From an uncultured Lachnospiraceae bacterium (GTDB taxonomy: Bacteria > Bacillota > Clostridia > Lachnospirales > Lachnospiraceae): DNA of 16,563 bases. Each line of letters opens with the position of its first letter. Within the stretch, counting starts at the first letter, position 1. Both the position numbers and the translations under genes were made by a program. Location of the stretch: contig CAJTMC010000062.1 in the NCBI GenBank assembly GCA_910577115.1, forward strand, positions 1 through 16,563. The letters are read 5' to 3'. The notes beneath the pieces were generated by a model. It was given only the letters and a program-made list of their open reading frames with translations. It ran no database searches and was not told where the DNA came from. Of this stretch, positions 1 to 6,923 are shown piece by piece.

Positions 1-120
1 AAAATGCAGGCAGAGGGGAAAACATATCCATATGCGGAACATGTAAATACAATCTGTAATGACAAAATAAATAACCTTCCTGAAGATTTCAAAGGAAAAT
101 TTGTTGTTGAAGAGAGTTAA
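1..120 (+). CDS. 3' end of an unidentified gene (partial)
   Basis: An open frame runs from the window edge to a TAA at 118-120 and gives the last 39 residues of a protein whose start lies outside the window. The tail is charged and hydrophilic (residues read ...GKTYPYAEHVN... then ...LPEDFKGKFVVEES), with no membrane segment. I do not recognise the family. Its stop lies one base before the ATG of the CPBP protease gene at 122, so the two are probably co-transcribed and translationally coupled. No start or promoter can be judged. Confidence 0.6.
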   Translation, partial: KMQAEGKTYPYAEHVNTICNDKINNLPEDFKGKFVVEES

Positions 121-121
121 A

Positions 122-799
122 ATGAATAATCAGCAAATTACAGCGAATAACAAAAGGAGTGCTGTTCTCACACTCATCGGTATAGCAGTCATGCTACTGT
201 TAACTCTCACGAAAGTTGTTCCGTCCTCAAGTATTGCGGGTTATTCCGTGTTTGTTGGGATCGCATTTTTCTTCATTATTGAAGCAGTTTCTAAAACACC
301 GAATGATGAGTCGGGTTTGCGATTCAATACGATCGTGGAGGATATCAAAAAGCCGAATGTGACTGCCTGGATGCTGTTGCCAAGCGTGACTGGTATTGTA
401 ACGATTCTTGTGGGAACCCAACTTTTCAGCGGAGAATTTGTTGCCCATGTAATGGGGCGGACGAGTTCTATCCTGTCTTTTGATAAAACAGCACTGCTGA
501 TCGGTCAGATTATCATTGCGGCATTTGGAGAGGAAATTGCATATCGGGGCTTCTTCCTTGGGAAAGGCATGAAGAAATACCCATTTTGGTTCTGCGCAGT
601 TGTATCATCGCTTGCTTTTGCAGCCGGGCATATTGCCACAGGCGATGTGGGAATTATAATTTATGACATCGCCAATGTATTCATCGACAGTTTGATTTTC
701 TCGGTGATTTATCATAAATCAGGGAATTGCGTTATCAGCACATTTTCGCACATTCTCGGAAACACCATATCCCTCGTTGCAGTATTTCTATTCTTTTAG
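122..799 (+). CDS. CPBP-family intramembrane metalloprotease (CAAX protease / bacteriocin-processing type)
   Basis: A polytopic membrane protein of 225 residues. It has the three hallmark motifs of the CPBP (Abi) family: EEIAYR at about residues 137-142 (EExxxR), FAAGH at 166-170 (FxxxH) and FSHILGN at 208-214 (HxxxN-like). In this family the glutamates and histidines form the intramembrane active site. Members process prenylated proteins, peptides or bacteriocin-related substrates, or confer bacteriocin immunity; the substrate here is unknown. An upstream TTG at 101 is possible, but ATG 122 is preferred: it follows a purine-rich GAAGAGAG stretch and lies one base after the preceding stop, which implies coupling. 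The downstream neighbour is an LspA-like protease. The family call is firm; the role is open. Confidence 0.88.
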   Translation: MNNQQITANNKRSAVLTLIGIAVMLLLTLTKVVPSSSIAGYSVFVGIAFFFIIEAVSKTPNDESGLRFNTIVEDIKKPNVTAWMLLPSVTGIVTILVGTQLFSGEFVAHVMGRTSSILSFDKTALLIGQIIIAAFGEEIAYRGFFLGKGMKKYPFWFCAVVSSLAFAAGHIATGDVGIIIYDIANVFIDSLIFSVIYHKSGNCVISTFSHILGNTISLVAVFLFF

Positions 800-818
800 G
801 ACAGATAGGATAAATGAT

Positions 819-902
819 ATGGCAATTGTGATTTTAGAATGGTGTGCTGCCTTGTCTGTGGCAATAAAACGATATTACAGATACGAGCGGATACAGAGCT
901 AA
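819..902 (+). CDS. possible 27-residue peptide
   Basis: A tiny open frame starts at ATG 819, eight bases after a weak AGGAT, and ends at TAA 900-902. The peptide begins MAIVILEWCAALSVAIKR and ends in a basic and aromatic tail. It lies in the 158-base gap between the CPBP and LspA-like genes, which holds no other gene. It could be a small amphipathic peptide, the remnant of a longer gene, or chance. No known family is recognised. Confidence 0.2.
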   Translation: MAIVILEWCAALSVAIKRYYRYERIQS

Positions 903-957
903 AACACATGGCTGAATAGCAAAGTTACAAATCGCAATTTGAGAGGAAGCATTATTG

Positions 958-1491
958 ATGAAAAAGTTTAAGCCGTTCATTATTCCTGTATCGTTGTTGG
1001 TTCTAATAGACCAGACTGTTAAAATAGTGATTTCTAAAGTATTTATGAAATGCGAATTTGATATAATACCTAAAATGTTAAGATTTAATCCGGAACTAAA
1101 TACTCATTTATCTTATGGTGGAAATTTTTTTAAATTATTATCAAATCCGTTTGTTACAATTTTATTGAATATTCTTGCTTTATTCCTCTTTTTATCAGGA
1201 TATATGCTATATCAGGCAAAAAGAGTACATACAAGTTTTTTAGTAAAAATGATAATGATTTGTGGCATAGCGGGATGTTTATGTAGCTTGATTGATAAGC
1301 TGTTTTGGGGCGGAAGTTTAGATTTTTTGCAGATACCTACCCTTTTTATTTTTGATTTGAAAGACTGCTATCTTACAGTTGCAGAAGTTATATTTGTTGT
1401 TATTGGAATTTTGCATAGCAGAGAAATATCTGTTAAAGAGTATCTGCATTTTTGTTGTAACAAATTTAATGAGGAGAAAAATGAAATATAA
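958..1491 (+). CDS. divergent signal peptidase II (LspA)-like membrane protein
   Basis: A 177-residue protein with about four hydrophobic segments. The LspA landmarks appear in order. LIDQTVK near residues 16-22 matches the conserved first-helix D-Q-x-x-K. PELNTHLSYG corresponds to the N-x-G-A-A-F region but is altered. SLIDK near residue 112, followed by GGSLDF (Asp ~122), matches the D-R...VVDF region, and FDLKD (Asp ~136) matches FNxAD. Both catalytic aspartates of this aspartyl protease family therefore seem present. LspA cleaves signal peptides from diacylated prolipoproteins at the membrane. This is probably an accessory paralogue rather than the housekeeping copy, because it is divergent, AT-rich and next to a CPBP protease. 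Start ATG 958 is chosen over TTG 955 because GAGAGGAA at 941-948 is well spaced. A strong terminator follows at once. Confidence 0.72.
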   Translation: MKKFKPFIIPVSLLVLIDQTVKIVISKVFMKCEFDIIPKMLRFNPELNTHLSYGGNFFKLLSNPFVTILLNILALFLFLSGYMLYQAKRVHTSFLVKMIMICGIAGCLCSLIDKLFWGGSLDFLQIPTLFIFDLKDCYLTVAEVIFVVIGILHSREISVKEYLHFCCNKFNEEKNEI

Positions 1492-1493
1492 CA

Positions 1494-1539
1494 AGCAGAG
1501 TTAATCAGTAACAACGTTGATTGGCTCTGCTATTTTTTT
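1494..1539 (+). terminator. rho-independent terminator after the lspA-like gene
   Basis: A 14-base-pair stem (1494-1507 with 1518-1531, two G-T pairs) closes a 10-base loop and is followed by seven T. It begins three bases after the stop codon of the LspA-like gene and separates that transcript from the TetR promoter. Confidence 0.9.
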
Positions 1540-1549
1540 AGAAATAAAC

Positions 1550-1598
1550 TTGACAGCTAATTTGAATTAGCCTATAATATAGCTAATTCAAATTAGCT
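1550..1598 (+). promoter_or_regulatory. tetR promoter with two palindromic operators
   Basis: A near-perfect sigma-A promoter: TTGACA at 1550-1555, 17-base spacer, TATAAT at 1573-1578. One palindrome, GCTAATTTGAATTAGC (1556-1571), fills the spacer. A second, GCTAATTCAAATTAGC (1582-1597), covers the predicted transcription start. They share 6-base arms, have mutually inverted 4-base centres, and lie 26 bp apart centre to centre. This is the expected layout for autorepression by the adjacent TetR protein, with dimers blocking both the -35/-10 region and the start site. Assignment to this TetR is inferred from position. Confidence 0.9.
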
Positions 1599-1617
1599 TA
1601 CGGCAGGAGGGGCGGGT

Positions 1618-2223
1618 ATGACTACAAAGGAAAGAATCCTAAATGAAGCTCTGAGACTCTTTTCCGAGAGAGGATATAGCGATGTCTATGTTGGTGACAT
1701 TGCAGAAGCGGTTGGGATCAAAGCACCATCTTTATATAAGCACTATAAAGGAAAGCAGGAAATATTTGATTCGTGTGTAGAGAAATTCTACGAAAGAATG
1801 ACACAGGTAAGAAACGACCTCTTACTTCCTGATACTCCGCAGTCTGAATTATCATATCAAACGGTAGATATTAATCAGATTATAGAGTTTGCAATAGGCT
1901 TATTTATGTTTTACTGGAAAGATGAAGTGGCATCCAGATTCAGAAGAATGTTGATGCTGGAACGATATAGAAATCAGGATCTTAATAAAATATATGAGGA
2001 TCTTTTTGTAAATGGCGCCGTACAGCACGAGGAAACTATCTTTTCTTCGCTTATTACTGCAGGAGTCATTAAAAAAATGGATTCGCATATAGTAGCTCTT
2101 CGGTTTTATACGCCGATTTATTATTTGCTGCAGAAGTATGATATGCATACGGAGCAGGTAGAGGATGCAAAAAAAGAACTCGTTTCTTTAGTGACAGAGT
2201 TCTGTGAGACATATAAAGGTTAA
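1618..2223 (+). CDS. TetR-family transcriptional repressor
   Basis: At 201 residues this is the usual TetR length. The N-terminal helix-turn-helix is typical: a first helix TTKERILNEALRLFSERGY, then DIAEAVGIKAPSLYKHYKGK at about residues 27-46 with the family's G-x-x-x-x-x-LYxHF-like recognition helix. The C-terminal three-quarters is helical and variable, as expected for a ligand and dimerisation domain; the ligand cannot be predicted. The start is ATG 1618 with AGGAGG at 1605-1610. It lies directly behind a promoter containing two palindromes and heads an operon with an alpha/beta hydrolase and a DUF3784-like protein, so it probably represses its own operon until an inducer binds. Confidence 0.93.
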   Translation: MTTKERILNEALRLFSERGYSDVYVGDIAEAVGIKAPSLYKHYKGKQEIFDSCVEKFYERMTQVRNDLLLPDTPQSELSYQTVDINQIIEFAIGLFMFYWKDEVASRFRRMLMLERYRNQDLNKIYEDLFVNGAVQHEETIFSSLITAGVIKKMDSHIVALRFYTPIYYLLQKYDMHTEQVEDAKKELVSLVTEFCETYKG

Positions 2224-2233
2224 GGGTTAAGAT

Positions 2234-3163
2234 ATGACCAGGTGTAAGCATATGTTGAAATATATAGTAATAATGGTACTCTTAATCATTGGAGCATATC
2301 TGATCATTCAGGGAGTATGTTGCAAAAAGGCGATTCAGGTAGGAAAGATCCGTCTAGAGGAATATGGAGCAGAGAATATTGAACTTTGCTACGGTAATAT
2401 GAGCTATGTAGACATAGGGGATGGCGATGTAATCCTATCAGTTCATGGTATTTTTGGCGGATATGATCAGGCTTATGACACTTGTAAAGATTTTGCATCT
2501 GATTACAGGATACTTGCGCCATCCAGATTTGGGTATTTAGGGAGCGATATTAAGGGAGCCGGAACGCCAGCAGAACAGGCTGAGGCATATGTGGAATTGT
2601 TGGACAGGCTTGGGATAAATCAGGTTTATGTTCTTTCGACATCAGCGGGTGGCAGTGTTGCAATTCGTTTTGCACTTGATTATCCGGAAAGGACAAAGGG
2701 TCTGATTCTGTACTGCTCCGCTATGCCACTCACAGAAAAGCTGGCGAAATATGCGGAATATGCAGGGACACCGGGGTTTCTTTGTAATAATTATGCTATG
2801 TTCCTGATGAGTCCTATGTTTGGACCGATTATGGGTATGGATCCATCAATAATCTATAGTATGATGCCGGTCAGTGAACGTAAGGAAGGAATTGTGTTGG
2901 ATGCAGCTGTAACGAATCCAGATATGGCTCGAAACTATGAAAGCTATGATATAGAAAATCTTCAGGTTCCGGTTCTTATTCTTCATGCAAAGGATGATAA
3001 GCTTGCAAGTTATGAGAGCGCAGTCAATGCATCGGCAAGATTTCCAGAACATATTTTTGTGTCATTTGAAGATGGTGGTCATCTTTTGGCAGGACATGAG
3101 GTGGAAGTACATAAAGCTGTAACGAGTTTTGTGCAGCAGAACGGGTTAGCTGAAAGGAGATGA
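2234..3163 (+). CDS. membrane-anchored alpha/beta hydrolase
   Basis: A 309-residue alpha/beta-hydrolase-fold protein with an N-terminal hydrophobic anchor or uncleaved signal (about residues 7-26), which suggests an extracytoplasmic catalytic domain. Visible landmarks are the oxyanion HGIFGG (about 71-76), a nucleophile elbow STSAGG (Ser ~137; serine replaces the usual first glycine of GxSxG), the acid in HAKDD (Asp 254 or 255) and the catalytic histidine in EDGGHLL (His ~283). Length and order fit the general esterase/lipase/peptidase group; the substrate is unknown. Start ATG 2234 has AAGGG seven bases upstream; ATG 2252, at the head of the membrane segment, is an alternative. It lies 10 bases after tetR, in the same operon. 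Confidence 0.88.
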   Translation: MTRCKHMLKYIVIMVLLIIGAYLIIQGVCCKKAIQVGKIRLEEYGAENIELCYGNMSYVDIGDGDVILSVHGIFGGYDQAYDTCKDFASDYRILAPSRFGYLGSDIKGAGTPAEQAEAYVELLDRLGINQVYVLSTSAGGSVAIRFALDYPERTKGLILYCSAMPLTEKLAKYAEYAGTPGFLCNNYAMFLMSPMFGPIMGMDPSIIYSMMPVSERKEGIVLDAAVTNPDMARNYESYDIENLQVPVLILHAKDDKLASYESAVNASARFPEHIFVSFEDGGHLLAGHEVEVHKAVTSFVQQNGLAERR

Positions 3164-3168
3164 TAAAT

Positions 3169-3501
3169 ATGGCAATGAAAGATTTAAGTACTGGACCGGA
3201 CTGGATCGTATGGGTTGTATTTGTAATATTAGTTGCCATCAGTGCAATATTATTATCCGGCCATGGAGCAAATCTGATAGCTGGTTACAATACAGCACCT
3301 AAGGAAAAGAAAGAAAAATACGATGAAAAGAAGCTTGGGCGTGTCATTGGAACAGGTTTACTGGCTATAGCAATCTTATTTCCTTTTGCAGTGCTTGGAC
3401 AGACACTGCTTCCGGCATGTGTTGCATATGCTTTTCTAGGATTTATAATTATAGATAGTATTGTTATGATCATCCTGGCGAATACGATATGTAAAAAATA
3501 A
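3169..3501 (+). CDS. DUF3784-like small membrane protein
   Basis: A 110-residue protein with three hydrophobic segments. The first is followed by LIAGYNTAPKEKKEKYDEKKL, the signature loop of DUF3784-type proteins, then GRVIGTGLL and two more membrane helices. The function of the family is unknown. Translation could start at ATG 3160, which overlaps the hydrolase stop as ATGA, but the AAAGGAG at 3153-3159 would then abut the start. ATG 3169, nine bases downstream of it, is better spaced. It is the last gene of the TetR operon, so its expression is probably induced together with the hydrolase. Confidence 0.8.
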   Translation: MAMKDLSTGPDWIVWVVFVILVAISAILLSGHGANLIAGYNTAPKEKKEKYDEKKLGRVIGTGLLAIAILFPFAVLGQTLLPACVAYAFLGFIIIDSIVMIILANTICKK

Positions 3502-3556
3502 ATTGATAAAGAAACAAATTTCAGGTTGTAGGGCTAAATGAATATAGCTTAAGAAT

Positions 3557-3590
3557 GGCATCGGTGAAATATCCGGTGCCTTTGTTGTGT
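3557..3590 (+). terminator. hairpin after the TetR operon
   Basis: GGCATCGG (3557-3564) pairs with CCGGTGCC (3573-3580) across an 8-base loop, one G-T pair, followed by a T-rich TTTGTTGTGT. It is a plausible terminator for the TetR-hydrolase-DUF3784 transcript, 55 bases after the last stop. The 3502-3645 gap contains only this and the next hairpin. Confidence 0.65.
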
Positions 3591-3593
3591 AAA

Positions 3594-3617
3594 GAGTCGA
3601 GAAATCGGCTCCTTTTT
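3594..3617 (+). terminator. GAAA-loop hairpin with T-run ahead of the tape measure gene
   Basis: GAGTCGA (3594-3600) pairs with TCGGCTC (3605-3611) around a GAAA tetraloop, then C and five T. It lies just upstream of the tape measure ribosome binding site (AGGGAGG at 3633-3639). It is nearly identical to the hairpin at 7680-7707 ahead of the tail hub gene. It could act as a weak terminator, attenuator or processing site in the late transcript. Confidence 0.7.
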
Positions 3618-3645
3618 CTTGCCATAAAATGAAGGGAGGTTCGGT

Positions 3646-6477
3646 ATGGCTGCATCGAGAATTAAAGGTATCACCATTGAAATCGGCGGCGATACCACGA
3701 AACTTCAAACAGCATTAAAGGGTGTTAATACCGAAATCAGGAATACGCAGGCACAGCTTAAAGATGTGGAAAAGCTTCTTAAGCTGGATCCTGGTAATAC
3801 AGAGCTTTTGGCGCAGAAGCATAAGCTGCTTGGGGATGCGGTTAAGGAAACTAAGGAAAAGCTGGAAACCTTAAAGACTGCTGCGGAGCAGGCAGAAAAG
3901 GCATTAAATGATGGAACGATTTCCAAGGATCAGTATGATGCTCTGCAAAGAGAGATTATTGAAACTGAGAATGAGCTAAAGAGACTGGAAGAGCAGGCGA
4001 ACCAGTCAGCTACGGCGTTGCAGAAAATCTCTGCGACTGGTGAGAAGTTAAAGGATGTAGGAAGCAATATCGAGGGAGCAGGAAAGAAGTTGCTTCCGGT
4101 TACGGCTACCGTGACTGCTCTTGGTACGGCTTCGGTTAAGACTGCGGCAGATTTTGAAACTGCCATGAGTAAGGTGGCGGCGGTATCGGGAGCAACCGGA
4201 AGTGATCTTGAGGCTCTTTCGAAGAAAGCCAGGGAGATGGGAAGCAAGACGAAGTTCTCTGCATCGGAAGCGGCTGAGGCTATGAATTACATGGTAATGG
4301 CCGGTTGGAAGACAGAGGATATGCTTTCCGGTATTGAAGGCGTTATGAATCTGGCGGCTGCTTCCGGGGAAGATTTGGCGACAACTTCTGATATCGTGAC
4401 AGATGCACTTACCGCCTTTGGATTGTCGGCTCAGGATTCCGGGCACTTTGCAGATGTGCTGGCGGCGGCAAGTTCCAATGCTAACACAAATGTATCTATG
4501 ATGGGTGAGACCTTTAAGTACTGTGCGCCGATTGCGGGTGCTTTGGGGTTTTCAGTTGAAGATACTGCTGAAGCGATTGGTCTGATGGCGAATGCGGGAA
4601 TCAAGTCCACTCAGGCAGGTACTTCCCTTCGAACTATTATGACAAATCTTTCCGGAGAGGTTAAGATTTGTGGGGAAAATATTGGTGAGGTAACAGTTGC
4701 CACCACCAATGCAGATGGTTCCATGAGGGATTTGTCGGATATTCTGGCTGACTGTAGAACAGCATTTAGTGGTTTGTCAGAATCGGAGAAGGCTGCGGCT
4801 GCAGACAGTCTGGTTGGAAAGAATGCCATGTCAGGTTTCCTTGCACTTATGAATGCAGGAGAAGGGGACATTGCGAAGCTCTCAGGAGCGATAGATAACT
4901 GTAACGGTGCTGCACAGAGTATGGCAGACACCATGAATAATAACCTGGAAGGTCAGCTCACTATACTGAAATCTCAGTTACAGGAACTGGCTATTTCTTT
5001 TGGCGAGATTCTGTTACCGGCGGTGAAAAAGATTGTTGGATGGGTGCAGGGTTTTATTGATGTACTAAACAGTATGCCGGACGGTGTGAAGGAAACCATT
5101 GTGACGGTTGCACTGATTGCGGCGGCGCTGGGCCCGGTACTGATTATCATTGGCAAAATCATTACGGCAGTGGGTACGATTATGACCATTGTGCCAAAGG
5201 TTGTGGGTGTGATTAAGGCAGTAAAGACAGCATTTTTGGCACTGAATGCGACTATGCTTGCCAATCCGATTGTGCTGATTATTGCAGCCATTGCGGCCTT
5301 GGTGGCAGCGTTTATCTATCTTTGGAATAACTGTGATGAGTTCCGGCAGTTCTGGATAGATTTGTGGGAAAGTATCAAGGAGATTGCGGTTGCTGTGTGG
5401 GAGGGATTGAAGGAGTTCTTTTCTGCAGCATGGGAAGCAATCAGAACTACAGCTGAAACGGTATGGAATGCAATTGCTGGATTCTTTACTGGGTTATGGG
5501 AAGGAATCAAGAATGTGTTTACTACAGTAGTGAATGCGATTTCCTCATTCTTGAGCACTGCATGGAATACGATCCAGATGGTTGCGACTACGGTTTGGAT
5601 AGCTATTTCTACATTTTTCAGTACGATATGGAATGGCATAAAGACTGTGGTGACTACGGTTGTTACGGCAATCAGTACATTCCTGACTACATCCTGGAAT
5701 ACAATCAAGACGGCGATTACTACTGTACTGAATGCTATCAAGACGGTATTTTCTACAGTTTGGAATGCCATCAAAAATGTGGTTACCACAGTGATAAATG
5801 GCATCAAGAACACCATCACGACGGTATGGAATGGCATCAAGAATACGGTGGCTACCGTTGTGAATGCCATCAAGACGACGGTGTCCACTGCTTTTAGTAG
5901 CATGTGGAATGGGATTAAGAATACCATTTCCGGAATCTACAATACCATCAAGAATGGATTTACCAATGCGGTGAATTTCATTAAGAGTCTGGCTGCTTCG
6001 GCGTTCAGCTGGGGAGCGGATATCATCAATGGAATCGTGAATGGTATCAAGTCCTGTATCGGCAAGGTGAAGGATGCGGTATGCAGTGTGGCTGATACCA
6101 TTAAGTCTTTCCTACATTTCTCTGTTCCTGATGAAGGACCTCTTACGGAATACGAGAGCTGGATGCCTGACTTTATGTCCGGACTGGCTAAGGGTATTGA
6201 GAAGAGCAAGGGAATGGTCAAGGATGCGGTCAGTGGACTTGCTGCAGATATGGTGGTCAATCCTCAGGTGAATGCAGGTCAGATGGCAATGGCAGGTGGC
6301 GGTTCTGTATCCAGTGCAGATATGAGTAGTTTTGTATCGGCGATTAAGGACGCAGTTTCTTCTGTGGGAAGTGGCAGTGGTGATATTGTAATTCCTGTAT
6401 ACCTTGGTGGTACGATGTTGGATGAAGTGATTGTAAATGCCCAACAGAGAGCAAATCTAAGAAGTGGAGGGAGATAG
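3646..6477 (+). CDS. phage tail tape measure protein
   Basis: A 943-residue tail length-determining protein. Residues ~10-130 are a charged coiled coil starting with the typical IKGITIEIGGDTTKLQTAL. Residues ~165-340 hold the conserved tape measure core (AADFETAMSKVAAVSGA..., SASEAAEAMNYMVMAGW, then an ANAGIKSTQAGTSLRTI stretch). Residues ~475-560 are strongly hydrophobic, consistent with membrane insertion during DNA ejection. Residues 571-783 are 19 tandem 11-residue repeats, followed by a FHFSVPDEGPL-like conserved segment and a glycine-rich C-terminus. It acts as a scaffold setting tail tube length and is released at infection. AGGGAGG lies six bases before ATG 3646. The next gene starts four bases after the stop. 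No tail-tube or assembly chaperone genes precede it; accessory genes do. Confidence 0.96.
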   Translation: MAASRIKGITIEIGGDTTKLQTALKGVNTEIRNTQAQLKDVEKLLKLDPGNTELLAQKHKLLGDAVKETKEKLETLKTAAEQAEKALNDGTISKDQYDALQREIIETENELKRLEEQANQSATALQKISATGEKLKDVGSNIEGAGKKLLPVTATVTALGTASVKTAADFETAMSKVAAVSGATGSDLEALSKKAREMGSKTKFSASEAAEAMNYMVMAGWKTEDMLSGIEGVMNLAAASGEDLATTSDIVTDALTAFGLSAQDSGHFADVLAAASSNANTNVSMMGETFKYCAPIAGALGFSVEDTAEAIGLMANAGIKSTQAGTSLRTIMTNLSGEVKICGENIGEVTVATTNADGSMRDLSDILADCRTAFSGLSESEKAAAADSLVGKNAMSGFLALMNAGEGDIAKLSGAIDNCNGAAQSMADTMNNNLEGQLTILKSQLQELAISFGEILLPAVKKIVGWVQGFIDVLNSMPDGVKETIVTVALIAAALGPVLIIIGKIITAVGTIMTIVPKVVGVIKAVKTAFLALNATMLANPIVLIIAAIAALVAAFIYLWNNCDEFRQFWIDLWESIKEIAVAVWEGLKEFFSAAWEAIRTTAETVWNAIAGFFTGLWEGIKNVFTTVVNAISSFLSTAWNTIQMVATTVWIAISTFFSTIWNGIKTVVTTVVTAISTFLTTSWNTIKTAITTVLNAIKTVFSTVWNAIKNVVTTVINGIKNTITTVWNGIKNTVATVVNAIKTTVSTAFSSMWNGIKNTISGIYNTIKNGFTNAVNFIKSLAASAFSWGADIINGIVNGIKSCIGKVKDAVCSVADTIKSFLHFSVPDEGPLTEYESWMPDFMSGLAKGIEKSKGMVKDAVSGLAADMVVNPQVNAGQMAMAGGGSVSSADMSSFVSAIKDAVSSVGSGSGDIVIPVYLGGTMLDEVIVNAQQRANLRSGGR
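5356..5994 (+). repeat. 19 tandem 33-bp / 11-residue repeats in the tape measure gene
   Basis: Inside the tape measure frame I count 19 consecutive units with consensus T-T-V-W-N-x-I-K-x-x-(hydrophobic), from IDLWESIKEIA to TNAVNFIKSLA. Unit 17 carries four extra residues (STAFSSMWNGIKNTI). The unit length is a multiple of three bases, so other frames also stay open here, which produces long spurious reading frames on both strands. Confidence 0.9.
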
Positions 6478-6480
6478 GCG

Positions 6481-6843
6481 ATGGCATTTTTTCAGTATCT
6501 GAACTTTGACGGCGTGGATCTTCCTCTGCCGGATAGTTATGAAGTGGATATGGCAGATAAGGAAGCAGACAGTGGTGGAGAGACAGAGGCAGGAACCGTG
6601 CAGAGGGATGTGGTGAGAACTGGTGTTGTGACTATTTCTGTTTCCTTTTCTGTTACCCAGAAGTGGCTAAGGTTACTTACCGGGTATAAACAGCAGGAGA
6701 AGATAAGAGTTGGATTCTTTGACCCGGAGACTGCAAGTGTGAGACAGACGGAAATGTATGTGGAAGGGTTCAAGGCAAAGCTTAAGAAGGATACAAGTTA
6801 TAAGGGGTTGTGGATTGTGAGTTTTATATTAAAAGAATTATAA
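6481..6843 (+). CDS. small phage tail protein following the tape measure
   Basis: A 120-residue, mostly beta-predicted protein beginning MAFFQYLNFDGVDLPLPDSY, with a conserved-looking ADKEADSGGETEAGT segment. Its position directly after the tape measure gene (three bases between stop and ATG) and before the hub protein, its size and its sequence style fit the small distal-tail or hub-linker proteins found in siphophages of Clostridia. I cannot name a characterised homologue. The start is ATG 6481, with GGAGGGAGATAGGCG just upstream overlapping the tape measure stop. In most such modules the next gene would be the tail hub; here the MerR cassette intervenes. Confidence 0.75.
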   Translation: MAFFQYLNFDGVDLPLPDSYEVDMADKEADSGGETEAGTVQRDVVRTGVVTISVSFSVTQKWLRLLTGYKQQEKIRVGFFDPETASVRQTEMYVEGFKAKLKKDTSYKGLWIVSFILKEL

Positions 6844-6862
6844 AAATATTTGAAAATAGATG

Positions 6863-6893
6863 TTGACTCCTACGTTACGTAATAGTTTATATT
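6863..6893 (+). promoter_or_regulatory. MerR-type promoter and operator
   Basis: TTGACT (6863-6868) and TATATT (6888-6893) are separated by 19 bases, the elongated spacer typical of MerR-activated promoters. The spacer carries the inverted repeat ACTnnTACGT-T-ACGTAnnAGT (6866-6886), centred on 6876. MerR proteins bind such a site and untwist the DNA to realign the two elements. Position implies autoregulation by the MerR gene that follows. Confidence 0.85.
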
Positions 6894-6923
6894 AACATTA
6901 TCAAGTGAATGGAGGATACAACA

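Noticed and set aside
5316..5927. 203-codon open frame on the minus strand, and a 144-codon frame at 5463-5897 on the plus strand
   Set aside because: Both lie within the 33-bp repeat array of the tape measure gene. A repeat unit that is a multiple of three keeps other frames free of stops. Their predicted proteins are repetitive translations of the same array.
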